Shown one piece after another: positions 50,181 to 59,203 of a stretch of 64,000 nt of DNA (position 1 is its first letter; every line of letters begins with the position of its first letter). A program made the position numbers and the translations under genes. The notes below the pieces were generated by a model. It had not been told where the DNA came from. It worked only from the letters and a program-made list of their open reading frames with translations, and searched no databases. Source of the stretch: Betaproteobacteria bacterium Ga0077527 (GTDB taxonomy: Bacteria > Pseudomonadota > Gammaproteobacteria > Burkholderiales > SG8-41); contig LNDW01000017.1 of assembly GCA_001464815.1 (NCBI GenBank), forward strand, positions 1-64,000. Direction: 5' to 3'.

Positions 50181-51155
50181 ATGCGCAACGGCTCCCTGAC
50201 TGGTCTCGCCTTCTGTCTTGCCGCAGCACTGGCCCCCGCCGCGCTCGCCGCCGAGGCGGGTTACCCGCAGCGCCCGGTGCGCATGATCGTGCCCTACCCG
50301 CCGGGTGGCGGCTCAGACATTACCGGCCGCGCCATCGGCGCCAAGCTCACCGAGTACCTCGGCCAGACCTTTGTCATCGACAACCGTCCCGGCGCCACCG
50401 GCCTGATCGGCACGCTGATCGCCGCGCGCGCGCCGGCCGACGGCTACACCATCCTGCTCGCAGATGCGCCGCACACCATCAACTCGCTGGTGTATTCCAA
50501 GCCGCAGTACGACGCGATCAAGGATTTCACGCCGCTCAACCTGGTTGCCACTTCACCACAGGCACTGCTCGCCCATCCCAAATTCAGCGCCAACAACTTC
50601 AAGGAACTGCTGGCGATGCCGCGCGCGCAGACCGAGAAACTGGCGATGGGCTCGAGCGGGCTGGCCAGCGGCCCGCACCTGGTCTACGAATGGCTGCGCA
50701 TCAAGAGCGGACTCACGCTGAACCACGTACCGTACAAGGGCGGCGGCCCGTCGCTCGCCGATGCCGCCGCCGGACAGATTCCGCTGGTGATGAACGCGGT
50801 CCCCGCGGCGCTGCCACATGTGCGAGCGGGTCGGCTCAAGGTGCTCGCCATCACCAGCCCGAAACGCCATCCGCTGCTGCCGGATGCCGCGACCTTCGTC
50901 GAATCGGGCGTGCCCGACTTCATCAGCTTCCAGTGGTACGGCATGCTCGGCACGGCCGGACTGCCACCCGCAATCACCAGCACGCTCAATGCCGCGATCA
51001 ACAGGGGCCTCAACGCACCGGATGTGCGGGAACGTTTCACCGGCATGACCTTCGACATCAGCACCGGCAGCCCCGATGATTTCCGCAAGCTGCTGGTCTC
51101 CGAGGACCAGCGCTGGAAGGGCGTGCTGAAGCAGGTGAAGATTCAGCTCGACTGA
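50181..51155 (+). CDS. Bug/TctC-family receptor, downstream paralogue
   Basis: A 324-residue receptor with signal ending PAALAAEAGY (about 26). It has RMIVPYPPGGGSDITGRAIG, VIDNRPGATGLIGTLIAA, DAPHTIN, VPYKGGGPSLADAAAGQ and ATFVESGVPDFISFQWYG. It ends the three-gene unit and is followed by a strong bidirectional terminator at 51204-51247. Its ligand is probably the same as, or close to, that of its paralogue at 47989. Confidence 0.93.
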   Translation: MRNGSLTGLAFCLAAALAPAALAAEAGYPQRPVRMIVPYPPGGGSDITGRAIGAKLTEYLGQTFVIDNRPGATGLIGTLIAARAPADGYTILLADAPHTINSLVYSKPQYDAIKDFTPLNLVATSPQALLAHPKFSANNFKELLAMPRAQTEKLAMGSSGLASGPHLVYEWLRIKSGLTLNHVPYKGGGPSLADAAAGQIPLVMNAVPAALPHVRAGRLKVLAITSPKRHPLLPDAATFVESGVPDFISFQWYGMLGTAGLPPAITSTLNAAINRGLNAPDVRERFTGMTFDISTGSPDDFRKLLVSEDQRWKGVLKQVKIQLD

Positions 51156-51203
51156 AGTTCGATCCCGAATCGTGCCGTGACCCCGGACGTGCCGGAATGA
51201 CGG

Positions 51204-51247
51204 CATCAAACAACAAAGGCCGCTGACGCGGCCTTTGTTGTTTGATG
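51204..51247. terminator. Bidirectional terminator between Bug and pntB
   Basis: Perfect 20-bp stem (51204-51223 with 51228-51247), loop tgac. The stem contains A- and T-rich outer ends, so it can end transcription in both directions between the converging Bug gene and pntB. Confidence 0.88.
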
Positions 51248-51265
51248 CAATGCAGGAACCGCAGC

Positions 51266-52687
51266 TCAGCCCTTCAGCGCCCCCAGCACCTCGTCCAGCA
51301 TCTTTTTCGCATCGCCAAAGAGCATGCGATTATTTTCTTTATAAAACAAAGGGTTATCAACACCCGCATATCCTGAGGCCATGCTCCGCTTCATCACGAT
51401 CGAGGTCTTCGCCTTCCACACCTCGAGCACCGGCATGCCGGCAATGGGGCTTGCCGGATCATCCTGTGCCGCCGGATTCACGATGTCGTTGGCACCGATC
51501 ACCATCGCGACATCAGTATCGGGGAAGTCCTCGTTGAGTTCGTCCATCTCGAGCACGATGTCGTAGGGCACTTTCGCTTCAGCGAGCAGCACGTTCATGT
51601 GGCCGGGCATGCGGCCCGCGACCGGGTGGATGCCAAAACGCACATTCACACCCTTCTCGCGCAGATGCCTAGTGATTTCCTGCACCGTGTGCTGGGCCTG
51701 TGCAACCGCCATGCCATAACCGGGCACGATGATCACGTTCTTCGCGTCACGCAGCAGCTCTGCGGTTTCCACCGCGCTGACTGGAGTAGCCTCACCCTGC
51801 GGTTGCGCTGCAGCGCCCGCAGCAGCCGCCGGAGCAGGCGCGCCACCACCGAAACCGCCGGCGATGACGCTGATGAAATTGCGGTTCATCGCGCGGCACA
51901 TGATGTACGACAGGATCGCGCCACTGGAGCCGACCAGCGCGCCAGTGACGATCAGCAGGTCATTGGACAGCATGAAGCCGGTGGCCGCGGCAGCCCAGCC
52001 CGAGTAGCTGTTCAGCATCGACACCACCACCGGCATGTCGGCGCCGCCGATGGCCATGACCATGTGGATGCCGAAGAGCAGCGCAATCACCGACATCACC
52101 ACCAGCGGTGTCATGCCGGCGCCGATGCTGTCGGCCTGGATGAAGCGCGCGCCGAAATAAAGCACCACCAGCAGTCCGGCGAGGTTGAGCCAGTGCCGCG
52201 CCGGCAGCAGCAGCGGCTTGCCGCCGATCTTGCCGGAGAGTTTGCCGAAAGCAATGATCGATCCGGAAAAAGTCACCAGCCCGATCAGGATGCCGAGGTA
52301 AATCTCGATTTCGTGGATGACTTTTTCCGCGCCGGCCAGGCTGCCGGACACCACAGGGTCGATGAAAGTGGCGAAGCCGACCAGCGCGGCGGCAAGGCCG
52401 ACCAGGCTGTGCATCAGCGCCACCAGCTCCGGCATCTGGGTCATCTTGACGGTGCGCGCGGCATAGAGGCCGACCGCGCCGCCAACCACCATCGCGCCAA
52501 CGATCCAGGCGTAACCCTTGGCGGTGACCAGCGGGCCGGCCACCGTGGCCAGCACGGCAATGGTCATGCCGATGATGCCGTAGAGATTGCCGCGGCGTGA
52601 GGTTTCGGGATGCGACAGACCGCCGAGACTGAGGATGAACAGAATGATCGCGCCGATGTAGGCGACCGTGACGAGGCTTGAGGACAT
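51266..52687 (-). CDS. pntB: NAD(P) transhydrogenase subunit beta
   Basis: A 473-residue subunit with about nine membrane spans (through residue about 265) and an NADP-binding domain with [64 protein letters not shown] and [16 protein letters not shown]. It couples proton flow to hydride transfer from NADH to NADP, giving NADPH. It lies 41 bases after pntA on the same strand. Confidence 0.95.
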   Translation of the reverse strand: MSSSLVTVAYIGAIILFILSLGGLSHPETSRRGNLYGIIGMTIAVLATVAGPLVTAKGYAWIVGAMVVGGAVGLYAARTVKMTQMPELVALMHSLVGLAAALVGFATFIDPVVSGSLAGAEKVIHEIEIYLGILIGLVTFSGSIIAFGKLSGKIGGKPLLLPARHWLNLAGLLVVLYFGARFIQADSIGAGMTPLVVMSVIALLFGIHMVMAIGGADMPVVVSMLNSYSGWAAAATGFMLSNDLLIVTGALVGSSGAILSYIMCRAMNRNFISVIAGGFGGGAPAPAAAAGAAAQPQGEATPVSAVETAELLRDAKNVIIVPGYGMAVAQAQHTVQEITRHLREKGVNVRFGIHPVAGRMPGHMNVLLAEAKVPYDIVLEMDELNEDFPDTDVAMVIGANDIVNPAAQDDPASPIAGMPVLEVWKAKTSIVMKRSMASGYAGVDNPLFYKENNRMLFGDAKKMLDEVLGALKG

Positions 52688-52728
52688 TTTTCGGTTTCCC
52701 TTTTTTGCGGAACCTTATTTACGAAACC

Positions 52729-54315
52729 TTATTTACGGAACATGTCGAGCATGCGCCGCGTCACAGCGAAGCCGCCGAACATGTTGATCGTGGTCAGCAC
52801 GATGCCGGCCACTGCCAGTCCGAGGATCCAGGCACCAGGGCGCCCAACAGCCTCGGTCACCGGCGGCGCCACCTGCACCAGTGCACCGATGCAGATGATG
52901 CTGCTGATGGCATTGGTCACGCTCATCAGCGGCGTGTGCAGCGCCGGGGTCACGTTCCACACCACCATGTAACCGACAAAACAGGCGAGCACGAACACCG
53001 TGAAGTGGCCGAGGAAGGCCGCTGGCGCGTAGGCACCGACAAACCAGAAGGCCAGCGCACCGATGCCGAACACCGTCGTCAGCGCTTTCGCCGACATCGG
53101 TTCGCTGCTGCCGCCGTGGCCGTGGCCTTTTTTCTCGGCAGGCTTGGCCGCGGCCGCGGGTTTGGGCGGCGCGGCGGGCAGCTTGATCGGCGGTGGCGGC
53201 CAGGTGATGCCGCCCTCCTTGACCACGGTCAGGCCGCGGATCGCGTCATCTTCCATGTTGACGTTGATCACGCCGTCCTTGGCCTTGCACAGCTCCTCGG
53301 TCAGGCGGAACAGGTTGGTGGCATAAAGGGTGCTCGACTGCTTGGCCAGGCGCGAATTCAGATCGGTGTATCCGACAATGGTCACGCCGTGTTTCACCAC
53401 CGCCTTGCCGGCTTCAGTCAGTTCGCAGTTGCCGCCGCGCTCGGCGGCCATGTCGACGATGACACTGCCCGGTTTCATGCTCTGCACCATCTCGGCGGTG
53501 ATCAGCCGCGGCGCGGGTTTGCCGGGAATCAGCGCGGTGGTGATGATGATGTCGACTTCGCGCGCCTGCTTCGCGTACATCTCGCGCTGCGCCTGCTGGA
53601 AACCCTCGCTCATCACCTTGGCATAACCACCGCCGCCGGAACCTTCTTCCTCGTAATCGACCTTGACGAATTCACCGCCCAGCGACACCACCTGATCAGC
53701 CACTTCGGCGCGGGTGTCGTTGGCGCGCACGATGGCACCCAGGCCAGCGGCGGTGCCGATCGCGGCAAGACCCGCGACGCCGGCGCCGGCGATGAAGACC
53801 TTGGCCGGCGGCACCTTGCCCGCGGCGGTGATCTGGCCGTTGAAAAAGCGGCCGAAAGCATTGGCGGCTTCGATCACCGCACGGTAACCCGCAACACCGG
53901 CCTGCGAAGTCAGCGCATCCATTTTCTGCGCGCGGGACAACACCCGCGGCAGCGAGTCAATCGCAAGCACCGTGGCCTTCTTTGCGGCCAGTTGCTGCAT
54001 CAGCTCCGGGTTCTGCGCCGGCCAGATGAAGCCGATCAGCGCGCCGCCTTCACGCAGCAGGCCGACCTCTTCGGCCGTCGGCACCGCCACCTTGAACACG
54101 ATGTCGGATCCGGACCACAACTCGGCCGCGGTGGCCGCGATCTCCGCGCCCGCGGCACGGTAGCTGTCGTCGCTGCAGTTCGAGGCATCACCCGCACCGG
54201 ACTGCACCATGACCCTGAAGCCGAGCTTGATCAGCTTTTCAACAACCTCGGGCACCGTGGCGACGCGTTTCTCGCCGGCTGCCGTTTCCTTGGGCACACC
54301 AATGATCTGTGGCAT
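52729..54315 (-). CDS. pntA: NAD(P) transhydrogenase subunit alpha
   Basis: A 528-residue, undivided alpha subunit, as in E. coli. The NAD-binding domain has [21 protein letters not shown] at the start, [25 protein letters not shown] (Rossmann loop, in parts) and the C-terminal membrane part (about 400-528) has [36 protein letters not shown], and [24 protein letters not shown] 54315 follows aggggaa; the open frame starts earlier at 54396. Confidence 0.95.
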   Translation of the reverse strand: MPQIIGVPKETAAGEKRVATVPEVVEKLIKLGFRVMVQSGAGDASNCSDDSYRAAGAEIAATAAELWSGSDIVFKVAVPTAEEVGLLREGGALIGFIWPAQNPELMQQLAAKKATVLAIDSLPRVLSRAQKMDALTSQAGVAGYRAVIEAANAFGRFFNGQITAAGKVPPAKVFIAGAGVAGLAAIGTAAGLGAIVRANDTRAEVADQVVSLGGEFVKVDYEEEGSGGGGYAKVMSEGFQQAQREMYAKQAREVDIIITTALIPGKPAPRLITAEMVQSMKPGSVIVDMAAERGGNCELTEAGKAVVKHGVTIVGYTDLNSRLAKQSSTLYATNLFRLTEELCKAKDGVINVNMEDDAIRGLTVVKEGGITWPPPPIKLPAAPPKPAAAAKPAEKKGHGHGGSSEPMSAKALTTVFGIGALAFWFVGAYAPAAFLGHFTVFVLACFVGYMVVWNVTPALHTPLMSVTNAISSIICIGALVQVAPPVTEAVGRPGAWILGLAVAGIVLTTINMFGGFAVTRRMLDMFRK

Positions 54316-54498
54316 CACATTCCCCTGATTTGAACTGGCATGGCGCCCGGAAGCCGGCACGCCGCAGGCGGCACATGGAGACCGCACTGAATACACGCAC
54401 CAAAAGCAATTATTCGCCGGCGATTATACGGCCAGATGATGGAAAAACGCAGTTCCGCGAAGGCTTATAACCGGATAACTCACCCTTATAATCCGGCG

Positions 54499-56316
54499 AT
54501 GCCCGCCATCCAGTTATTGCCCGAACTGCTGATCAACCAGATCGCAGCGGGCGAAGTCATCGAACGCCCCGCTTCAGCACTCAAAGAGCTGCTCGAAAAC
54601 AGCCTCGATGCCGGCGCGCAGGCGATCAATGTCGAACTCAGCGCAGGCGGCGTCAAACTGGTTTCGGTCAGCGATGACGGTAACGGCATCGCCAGTCCTG
54701 AACTTAAACTCGCCCTTGCCCGTCATGCCACCAGCAAGATCGGCTCACTGGACGACCTTGAGCATGTCGCCAGCCTGGGCTTCCGTGGCGAGGCGCTGGC
54801 GAGCATCGCCTCGGTGTCGCGCATGGAAATCACCAGCCGCCACGGTGATGAGCGCCACGCCTGGCGCATCAGCGCCGAAGGCCCGGCGCTCGGCGAACCC
54901 GAGCCGGCAACACTTGCCCGCGGCACCCGTATCGATGTGCGCGAGCTGTATTTCAACACCCCGGCACGGCGCAAATTCCTGAAATCCGAGCCCACCGAAT
55001 ACGCGCACTGCGAGGAGGCCTTCCGCCGCATCGCGCTGTCGCGCCCCGATGTCGCGTTCTCGCTTTCGCACAACGGCCGCGCCCGTTTCCAGTTGAAGCC
55101 GCAGCCGCTGCCGGCGCGCATCACCGCCATCCTCGGTGATGATTTCGGCGACGGCGCGCTGCCGGTCGAGGAGTCCGGCGGCCAGATCGCGCTGCGCGGC
55201 GCGGTCAGTTCGCCCTCGCACGCGAAAGGCACGCGCGACGCCCAGTATTTTTTCGTCAACGGCCGCTGCATCCGCGACAAGCTGGTGGCCCACGCCATCC
55301 GCCAGGCCTATGCCGACGTGCTGCATCACGACCGCCATCCGGCGTTCGTGTTATTTCTCGATATCGACCCCCAGTTGGTGGACGTCAATGTCCATCCGGC
55401 CAAGGCCGAGGTGCGCTTCCGCGATTCACGCGCGGCGCACCAGTTCATTTTTCACGCCCTGCACAAGACTTTGGCCCGTTCCGCCGGAGACGCCGCAATA
55501 CCGGCGGCAGGCGCGACAACAACTTCAGCTGTCACAGCGGCCGCGGCTTCGCCCGCATTTCCAGCCTCAGCACCCGCGCAGTATTCCGGCCAGTCGGCGA
55601 TGCGCCTTGGCGTATCGCAGCCGCTGGCGCTGTATGAGACGCTGTTTGCACGTCCTTCGCCTGTCGCCGCCACCGCAACAGCAGTCCTGCCGGACATACC
55701 GCTGCCACCGGCACTGCCCGCCGGCAATGACGAGCACCCCCTGGGGTTTGCGCTGGCACAACTCGCCGGCATCTACATCCTCGCCGAAAACAGCCAGGGC
55801 CTGATCATCATCGACATGCATGCCGCGCACGAACGCATCATGTACGAACGATTGAAAACGGCGATTGATGGCCGCGCGATTCCGATGCAGCCACTGCTGG
55901 TGCCGGTGCGCTTCAATGCCGAGGCGCTGGATGTCGCCACCGCCGAGGACGAACATGAAGCACTGCAGGATCTCGGCTTCGATGTCGCACCTGCCGGACC
56001 CGGCACCATCGTGGTACGCGGCGTGCCGGCGCTGCTCGCCGATGCCGACACCCAGGCGCTGACGCTGGACGTGCTGCACGAGGTGCGTGAATTCGGCGCC
56101 AGCCGCATCGCCACCGAGCGCCGCAACGAACTGCTCGGCACCATGGCCTGCCACGCCGCTGTGCGCGCCAACCGTCGGCTGACGATTCCCGAAATGAACG
56201 CGCTGCTGCGCGACATGGAAGCCACCGAACGCTCCGGCCAGTGCAACCACGGCCGGCCAACCTGGCATGCCTTCAGCGTACATGACCTCGACCGCCTGTT
56301 CCGCCGCGGCGAATGA
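54499..56316 (+). CDS. mutL: DNA mismatch repair protein MutL
   Basis: A 605-residue GHKL ATPase. The N-terminus MPAIQLLPELLINQIAAGEVIERPASA contains the ATP motif with ELLENSLDAGA, then GFRGEALASIASV and the transducer domain. The Pro/Ala-rich linker (about 340-430) leads to the dimerisation domain with DMHAAHERIMYERLK and FSVHDLDRLF at the end. The Cys-rich endonuclease motif DQHAxxExxE is absent, as in E. coli MutL. ATG 54499 is chosen over 54436. Confidence 0.95.
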   Translation: MPAIQLLPELLINQIAAGEVIERPASALKELLENSLDAGAQAINVELSAGGVKLVSVSDDGNGIASPELKLALARHATSKIGSLDDLEHVASLGFRGEALASIASVSRMEITSRHGDERHAWRISAEGPALGEPEPATLARGTRIDVRELYFNTPARRKFLKSEPTEYAHCEEAFRRIALSRPDVAFSLSHNGRARFQLKPQPLPARITAILGDDFGDGALPVEESGGQIALRGAVSSPSHAKGTRDAQYFFVNGRCIRDKLVAHAIRQAYADVLHHDRHPAFVLFLDIDPQLVDVNVHPAKAEVRFRDSRAAHQFIFHALHKTLARSAGDAAIPAAGATTTSAVTAAAASPAFPASAPAQYSGQSAMRLGVSQPLALYETLFARPSPVAATATAVLPDIPLPPALPAGNDEHPLGFALAQLAGIYILAENSQGLIIIDMHAAHERIMYERLKTAIDGRAIPMQPLLVPVRFNAEALDVATAEDEHEALQDLGFDVAPAGPGTIVVRGVPALLADADTQALTLDVLHEVREFGASRIATERRNELLGTMACHAAVRANRRLTIPEMNALLRDMEATERSGQCNHGRPTWHAFSVHDLDRLFRRGE

Positions 56317-56346
56317 TATATAACTCGTTGTTTTTATTTAATAAAT
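56317..56346 (+). repeat. AT-rich 19-base motif, copy D
   Basis: The core is ATAACTCGTTGTTTTTATT, in the 31-base gap between mutL and miaA; it overlaps the region just before the miaA start. Confidence 0.5.
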
Positions 56347-56347
56347 A

Positions 56348-57313
56348 ATGGCATCGGTCAGCCACCCGCCAGCCATCCTGTTGATGGGCCCAACCGCCAG
56401 CGGCAAAACTGCCGTGGCGGTGGCGCTTGCCACCACGCTGCCCTGCGAAATCATCAGCGTCGACTCGGCGCTGGTCTACAAGGGCATGAACATCGGCACC
56501 GCAAAGCCGGATGCTGAAATCCTCAAACGCGCGCCGCACCACCTGATCGACATCATCGAGCCGCATGAGAGTTACTCCGCGGCAAAGTTCCGCGACGATG
56601 CGCTGGCGCTGATGCGCGAGATCACCGAGCGCGGCAACATCCCGCTGCTGGTGGGCGGCACCATGCTTTACTTCAAGGCGCTGGTCGAAGGCCTCAACGA
56701 CCTGCCCGAAGCCGACTCAACCATCCGCCTGATCATCGAGACCATGGCCGACGAGGAAGGCTGGCCCGCGGTGCACGAAAAGCTGCGCAAGGTGGATCCG
56801 GAAACTGCCGCAAGACTCGAACCCAACGACTCGCAGCGCATCCAGCGCGCGCTGGAAATCTACTACATCGCCGGCAAGTCGATGACCGACCTGCTGAAAA
56901 AACCCAAATACGTCTATTTCCCGTATACCCCGATCCGCATCGCGCTGACACCCGGCGACCGTGCCGTGCTGCACGAACGCATCGCGCAGCGCTTCGAATC
57001 CATGTTCGAAGCCGGGCTGGTCGACGAACTGCGCCGGTTGCGCGAGGAATACGGGCTCGATCCCGGCATGCCGTCGATGCGCTGCGTCGGTTACCGCCAG
57101 GCCTGGGATTTCATCGACAACCGCATCAGCCGTGCCGAACTGCTCGAACAGGGCATCGCCGCCACCCGGCAGCTCGCCAAACGCCAGCTGACCTGGCTGC
57201 GCGGTATGGACAACGTCACCGAATTCGACTGTCTCGACCCGCTGCTCGGCGAACACGTGCTGGAATACCTGCGCATGGAGCTCGAAGCGCTGGTGATCGC
57301 CGGAGAATCATGA
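56348..57313 (+). CDS. miaA: tRNA dimethylallyltransferase MiaA
   Basis: A 321-residue enzyme that adds a dimethylallyl group to A37 of tRNAs. It has the P-loop GPTASGKTAVAVAL (about 14-27), SVDSALVYKGMNIGTAKP, HHLIDIIEPHESYSAAKFRDDA, GGTMLYFKALVEGL, and RCVGYRQAWDF. Its TGA overlaps the ATG of the hydrolase gene. It follows mutL in the conserved betaproteobacterial order. Confidence 0.95.
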   Translation: MASVSHPPAILLMGPTASGKTAVAVALATTLPCEIISVDSALVYKGMNIGTAKPDAEILKRAPHHLIDIIEPHESYSAAKFRDDALALMREITERGNIPLLVGGTMLYFKALVEGLNDLPEADSTIRLIIETMADEEGWPAVHEKLRKVDPETAARLEPNDSQRIQRALEIYYIAGKSMTDLLKKPKYVYFPYTPIRIALTPGDRAVLHERIAQRFESMFEAGLVDELRRLREEYGLDPGMPSMRCVGYRQAWDFIDNRISRAELLEQGIAATRQLAKRQLTWLRGMDNVTEFDCLDPLLGEHVLEYLRMELEALVIAGES

Positions 57314-58179
57314 TGCCTTACGCCACCACCCGCGACGGGATCCGCCTGCACTTTGAAACCGCAGGAAGCGGGACGCCGCTGGTGTTCGTGCACGAGTTTT
57401 CGGGCGATGCCCGCAGCTGGGAGCCGCAACTGCGCTTTTTTGCGCGGCGTTACCGCGTGATCGTCTTCAACGCCCGCGGCTACCCGCCCTCCGATGTACC
57501 GAAAGCGCGTTCGAAATATTCCTGGCGCATTGCCGTCGATGACGTCGCCGACCTGCTGCGCCACCTGCGCATCCACAAGGCCCATGTCGCCGGCTGCTCG
57601 ATGGGCGCCTACACCGCGCTGCAGTTCGGCATCCGTTATCCGGCGATGGCGCTGTCGGTGACGGCACTCGGAGCCGGTGCCGGCTCCGATCCGGCGACCC
57701 GCGCCACCTTCCTGCGCGTAACTGAAGCCCATGCCCGCCTGTTCGAAACCGCCGGTACCGCGGCCGCACTGAAGTCGCGCGGCATTTCGCCCTCGCGCCT
57801 GCCGCAGAAACTGAAGGACCCGCGCGGTTTTGCCGAATTCCTGCGTATCCACCTCAGTCATTCCGGCAGCGGGCTCGCCGGCGTGCTGCGCGGCGTGCAG
57901 GCAAAGCGGCCCCCGGTCTACGCGCTGGAACGGGCTCTAAAGATTTACCGCCCGCCGCTGCTGGTGATGTGCGGCGATGAGGATGACGGCAGTCTGGCGC
58001 CGGCGCTGTTCATGAAGCAGGTCTGCCGCAATGCGCGGCTGTGGATCTGTCCGTCCTCGGGACACACGCTGAACACCGAGGAGCCGGATCAGTTCAACCG
58101 CGTGCTGCTCGATTTCCTGACGCTGGTTGAAAGCGGGCGCCGGGCACCGCGCGACCCGCGCCCGCTATCGCGAAGCTGA
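57310..58179 (+). CDS. Alpha/beta hydrolase
   Basis: A 289-residue hydrolase with PLVFVHEFSGDARSWEPQL (oxyanion region about 24-42), the elbow GCSMGAYTALQFG (Ser in CSMGA, about 97) and a final SGHTLNTEEPDQFNRVL with catalytic His. VMCGDEDDGSLAP holds the acid. Two ATG codons (57310, 57313) overlap the miaA stop; either can serve. The substrate is unknown, and esterase or lactonase activity is the generic expectation. Confidence 0.88.
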   Translation: MMPYATTRDGIRLHFETAGSGTPLVFVHEFSGDARSWEPQLRFFARRYRVIVFNARGYPPSDVPKARSKYSWRIAVDDVADLLRHLRIHKAHVAGCSMGAYTALQFGIRYPAMALSVTALGAGAGSDPATRATFLRVTEAHARLFETAGTAAALKSRGISPSRLPQKLKDPRGFAEFLRIHLSHSGSGLAGVLRGVQAKRPPVYALERALKIYRPPLLVMCGDEDDGSLAPALFMKQVCRNARLWICPSSGHTLNTEEPDQFNRVLLDFLTLVESGRRAPRDPRPLSRS

Positions 58180-58192
58180 AACGCAGCTGCGG

Positions 58193-58227
58193 TAAAAAAA
58201 CAAGGGCGCGAAATTCGCGCCCTTGTT
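58193..58227. terminator. Terminator downstream of hydrolase and CRP-like gene
   Basis: The stem aacaagggcgcg / cgcgcccttgtt with loop aaatt is preceded by seven A residues (58194-58200). The A-run acts as a T-run on the minus strand for the converging CRP-like gene, and the arm ends serve the plus strand. Confidence 0.8.
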
Positions 58228-58247
58228 CACATCCTGCCGGTGTGCGC

Positions 58248-59087
58248 TTATTTGCGCCCGGTGTTGCGCAGGCGAACTGCCAGCGCCTTCAGCAGCGACA
58301 GGCCGAAGGCGGGGTTGGTCTTGATAAGGCTCAGAAAATCGTTGCGGTTGATCGACATCAGGCTGCAGTCGCTGCCCGCGGCAGCCGAGGCCGCGCGTTT
58401 GGACTGGTCAACCAGCGCCATTTCGCCGAACACGCCGCCCGCCCTCACCAGCTCGACGATTTTTTCGCCGGCGGTAATGCGCACGATGCCATCCATCACC
58501 ACATACATGAAAATGCCGGCCTCCCCCTCGCGCATGATCACCGCGTTCTTGGGCTGGAAGGCCGGCGGCCTGGCGGGAAAATTGGAGGTCAGGTCCTTCA
58601 GCAGTGCCGCGTCAAACACCGTACCCGAGGTCGGGATGGTTTCCACGCCCCCCGCGGCGCCACCCTTGCCCATCATCTGCATTACCAGTGCGAGACGCAG
58701 GCGCTTGATCATGATCGCCAGCAGCATCAGCGCGAATTCCGGTGCCTGCTGAATCGCGCTGGAGAAAGCGCTGGCCTCGAGCTCGATCACCTCAATGGCT
58801 GAACGCGCGGTGGCGGTGGCGCTGCGCGGTTCACCGGTGAACACCGACATCTCGCCCAGCACCTCGCCGGCCTTGATCACGTCCAGCGGTTTGCCGCCGC
58901 GGGCCAGCGCAACCTCACCGCTGGCCAGAAAAAACATGCTCCTGCCCGCAGCGTTCTCGGTGAACAGCACAGTGCCCGCGGCCACGCTGCGCGGCTTGCC
59001 ATGGGTATGGAAAAACAACCGCGCCACATTGGCGTTGTAAACATCGCTTTGCGCGGTCCTGGGGGTGAAGTCGAGTTCGCCGCTCAT
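58248..59087 (-). CDS. Protein with two cyclic-nucleotide-binding domains, no HTH
   Basis: A 279-residue protein with two CAP_ED-like domains. Domain 1 (about 25-140): FLASGEVALARGGKPL, GEVLGEMSVFTGEPRSATATA. Domain 2 (about 155-275): YVVMDGIVRITAGEKIVELV, GGVFGEMALVDQSKRAASAA. The GE-M-x(n)-R-A/S-A pocket residues are present in both. There is no DNA-binding helix-turn-helix after domain 2, so it is a sensor or regulatory subunit rather than a Crp-type regulator; the ligand (cAMP, cGMP or other) cannot be read. Confidence 0.85.
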   Translation of the reverse strand: MSGELDFTPRTAQSDVYNANVARLFFHTHGKPRSVAAGTVLFTENAAGRSMFFLASGEVALARGGKPLDVIKAGEVLGEMSVFTGEPRSATATARSAIEVIELEASAFSSAIQQAPEFALMLLAIMIKRLRLALVMQMMGKGGAAGGVETIPTSGTVFDAALLKDLTSNFPARPPAFQPKNAVIMREGEAGIFMYVVMDGIVRITAGEKIVELVRAGGVFGEMALVDQSKRAASAAAGSDCSLMSINRNDFLSLIKTNPAFGLSLLKALAVRLRNTGRK

Positions 59088-59203
59088 ATCCAGAGAATTC
59101 AGTCGTGATTAAGTCGTGTATTCAGACAGCAGGAGGTTACTGTTCATTCAGTTATAAAGTGCCTTCGGCTGGCGCGTCAAGCATGCAGCGCAGCACCCTG
59201 GTT

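Noticed and set aside
51599-52600. 333-codon open frame opposite pntB
   Set aside because: Antisense composition artefact; pntB has all its domain motifs.
52678-54333. 551-codon open frame on the plus strand opposite pntA
   Set aside because: Its His/Arg/Gln-rich, low-complexity translation is typical of the antisense of a GC-rich gene, and pntA is beyond doubt.
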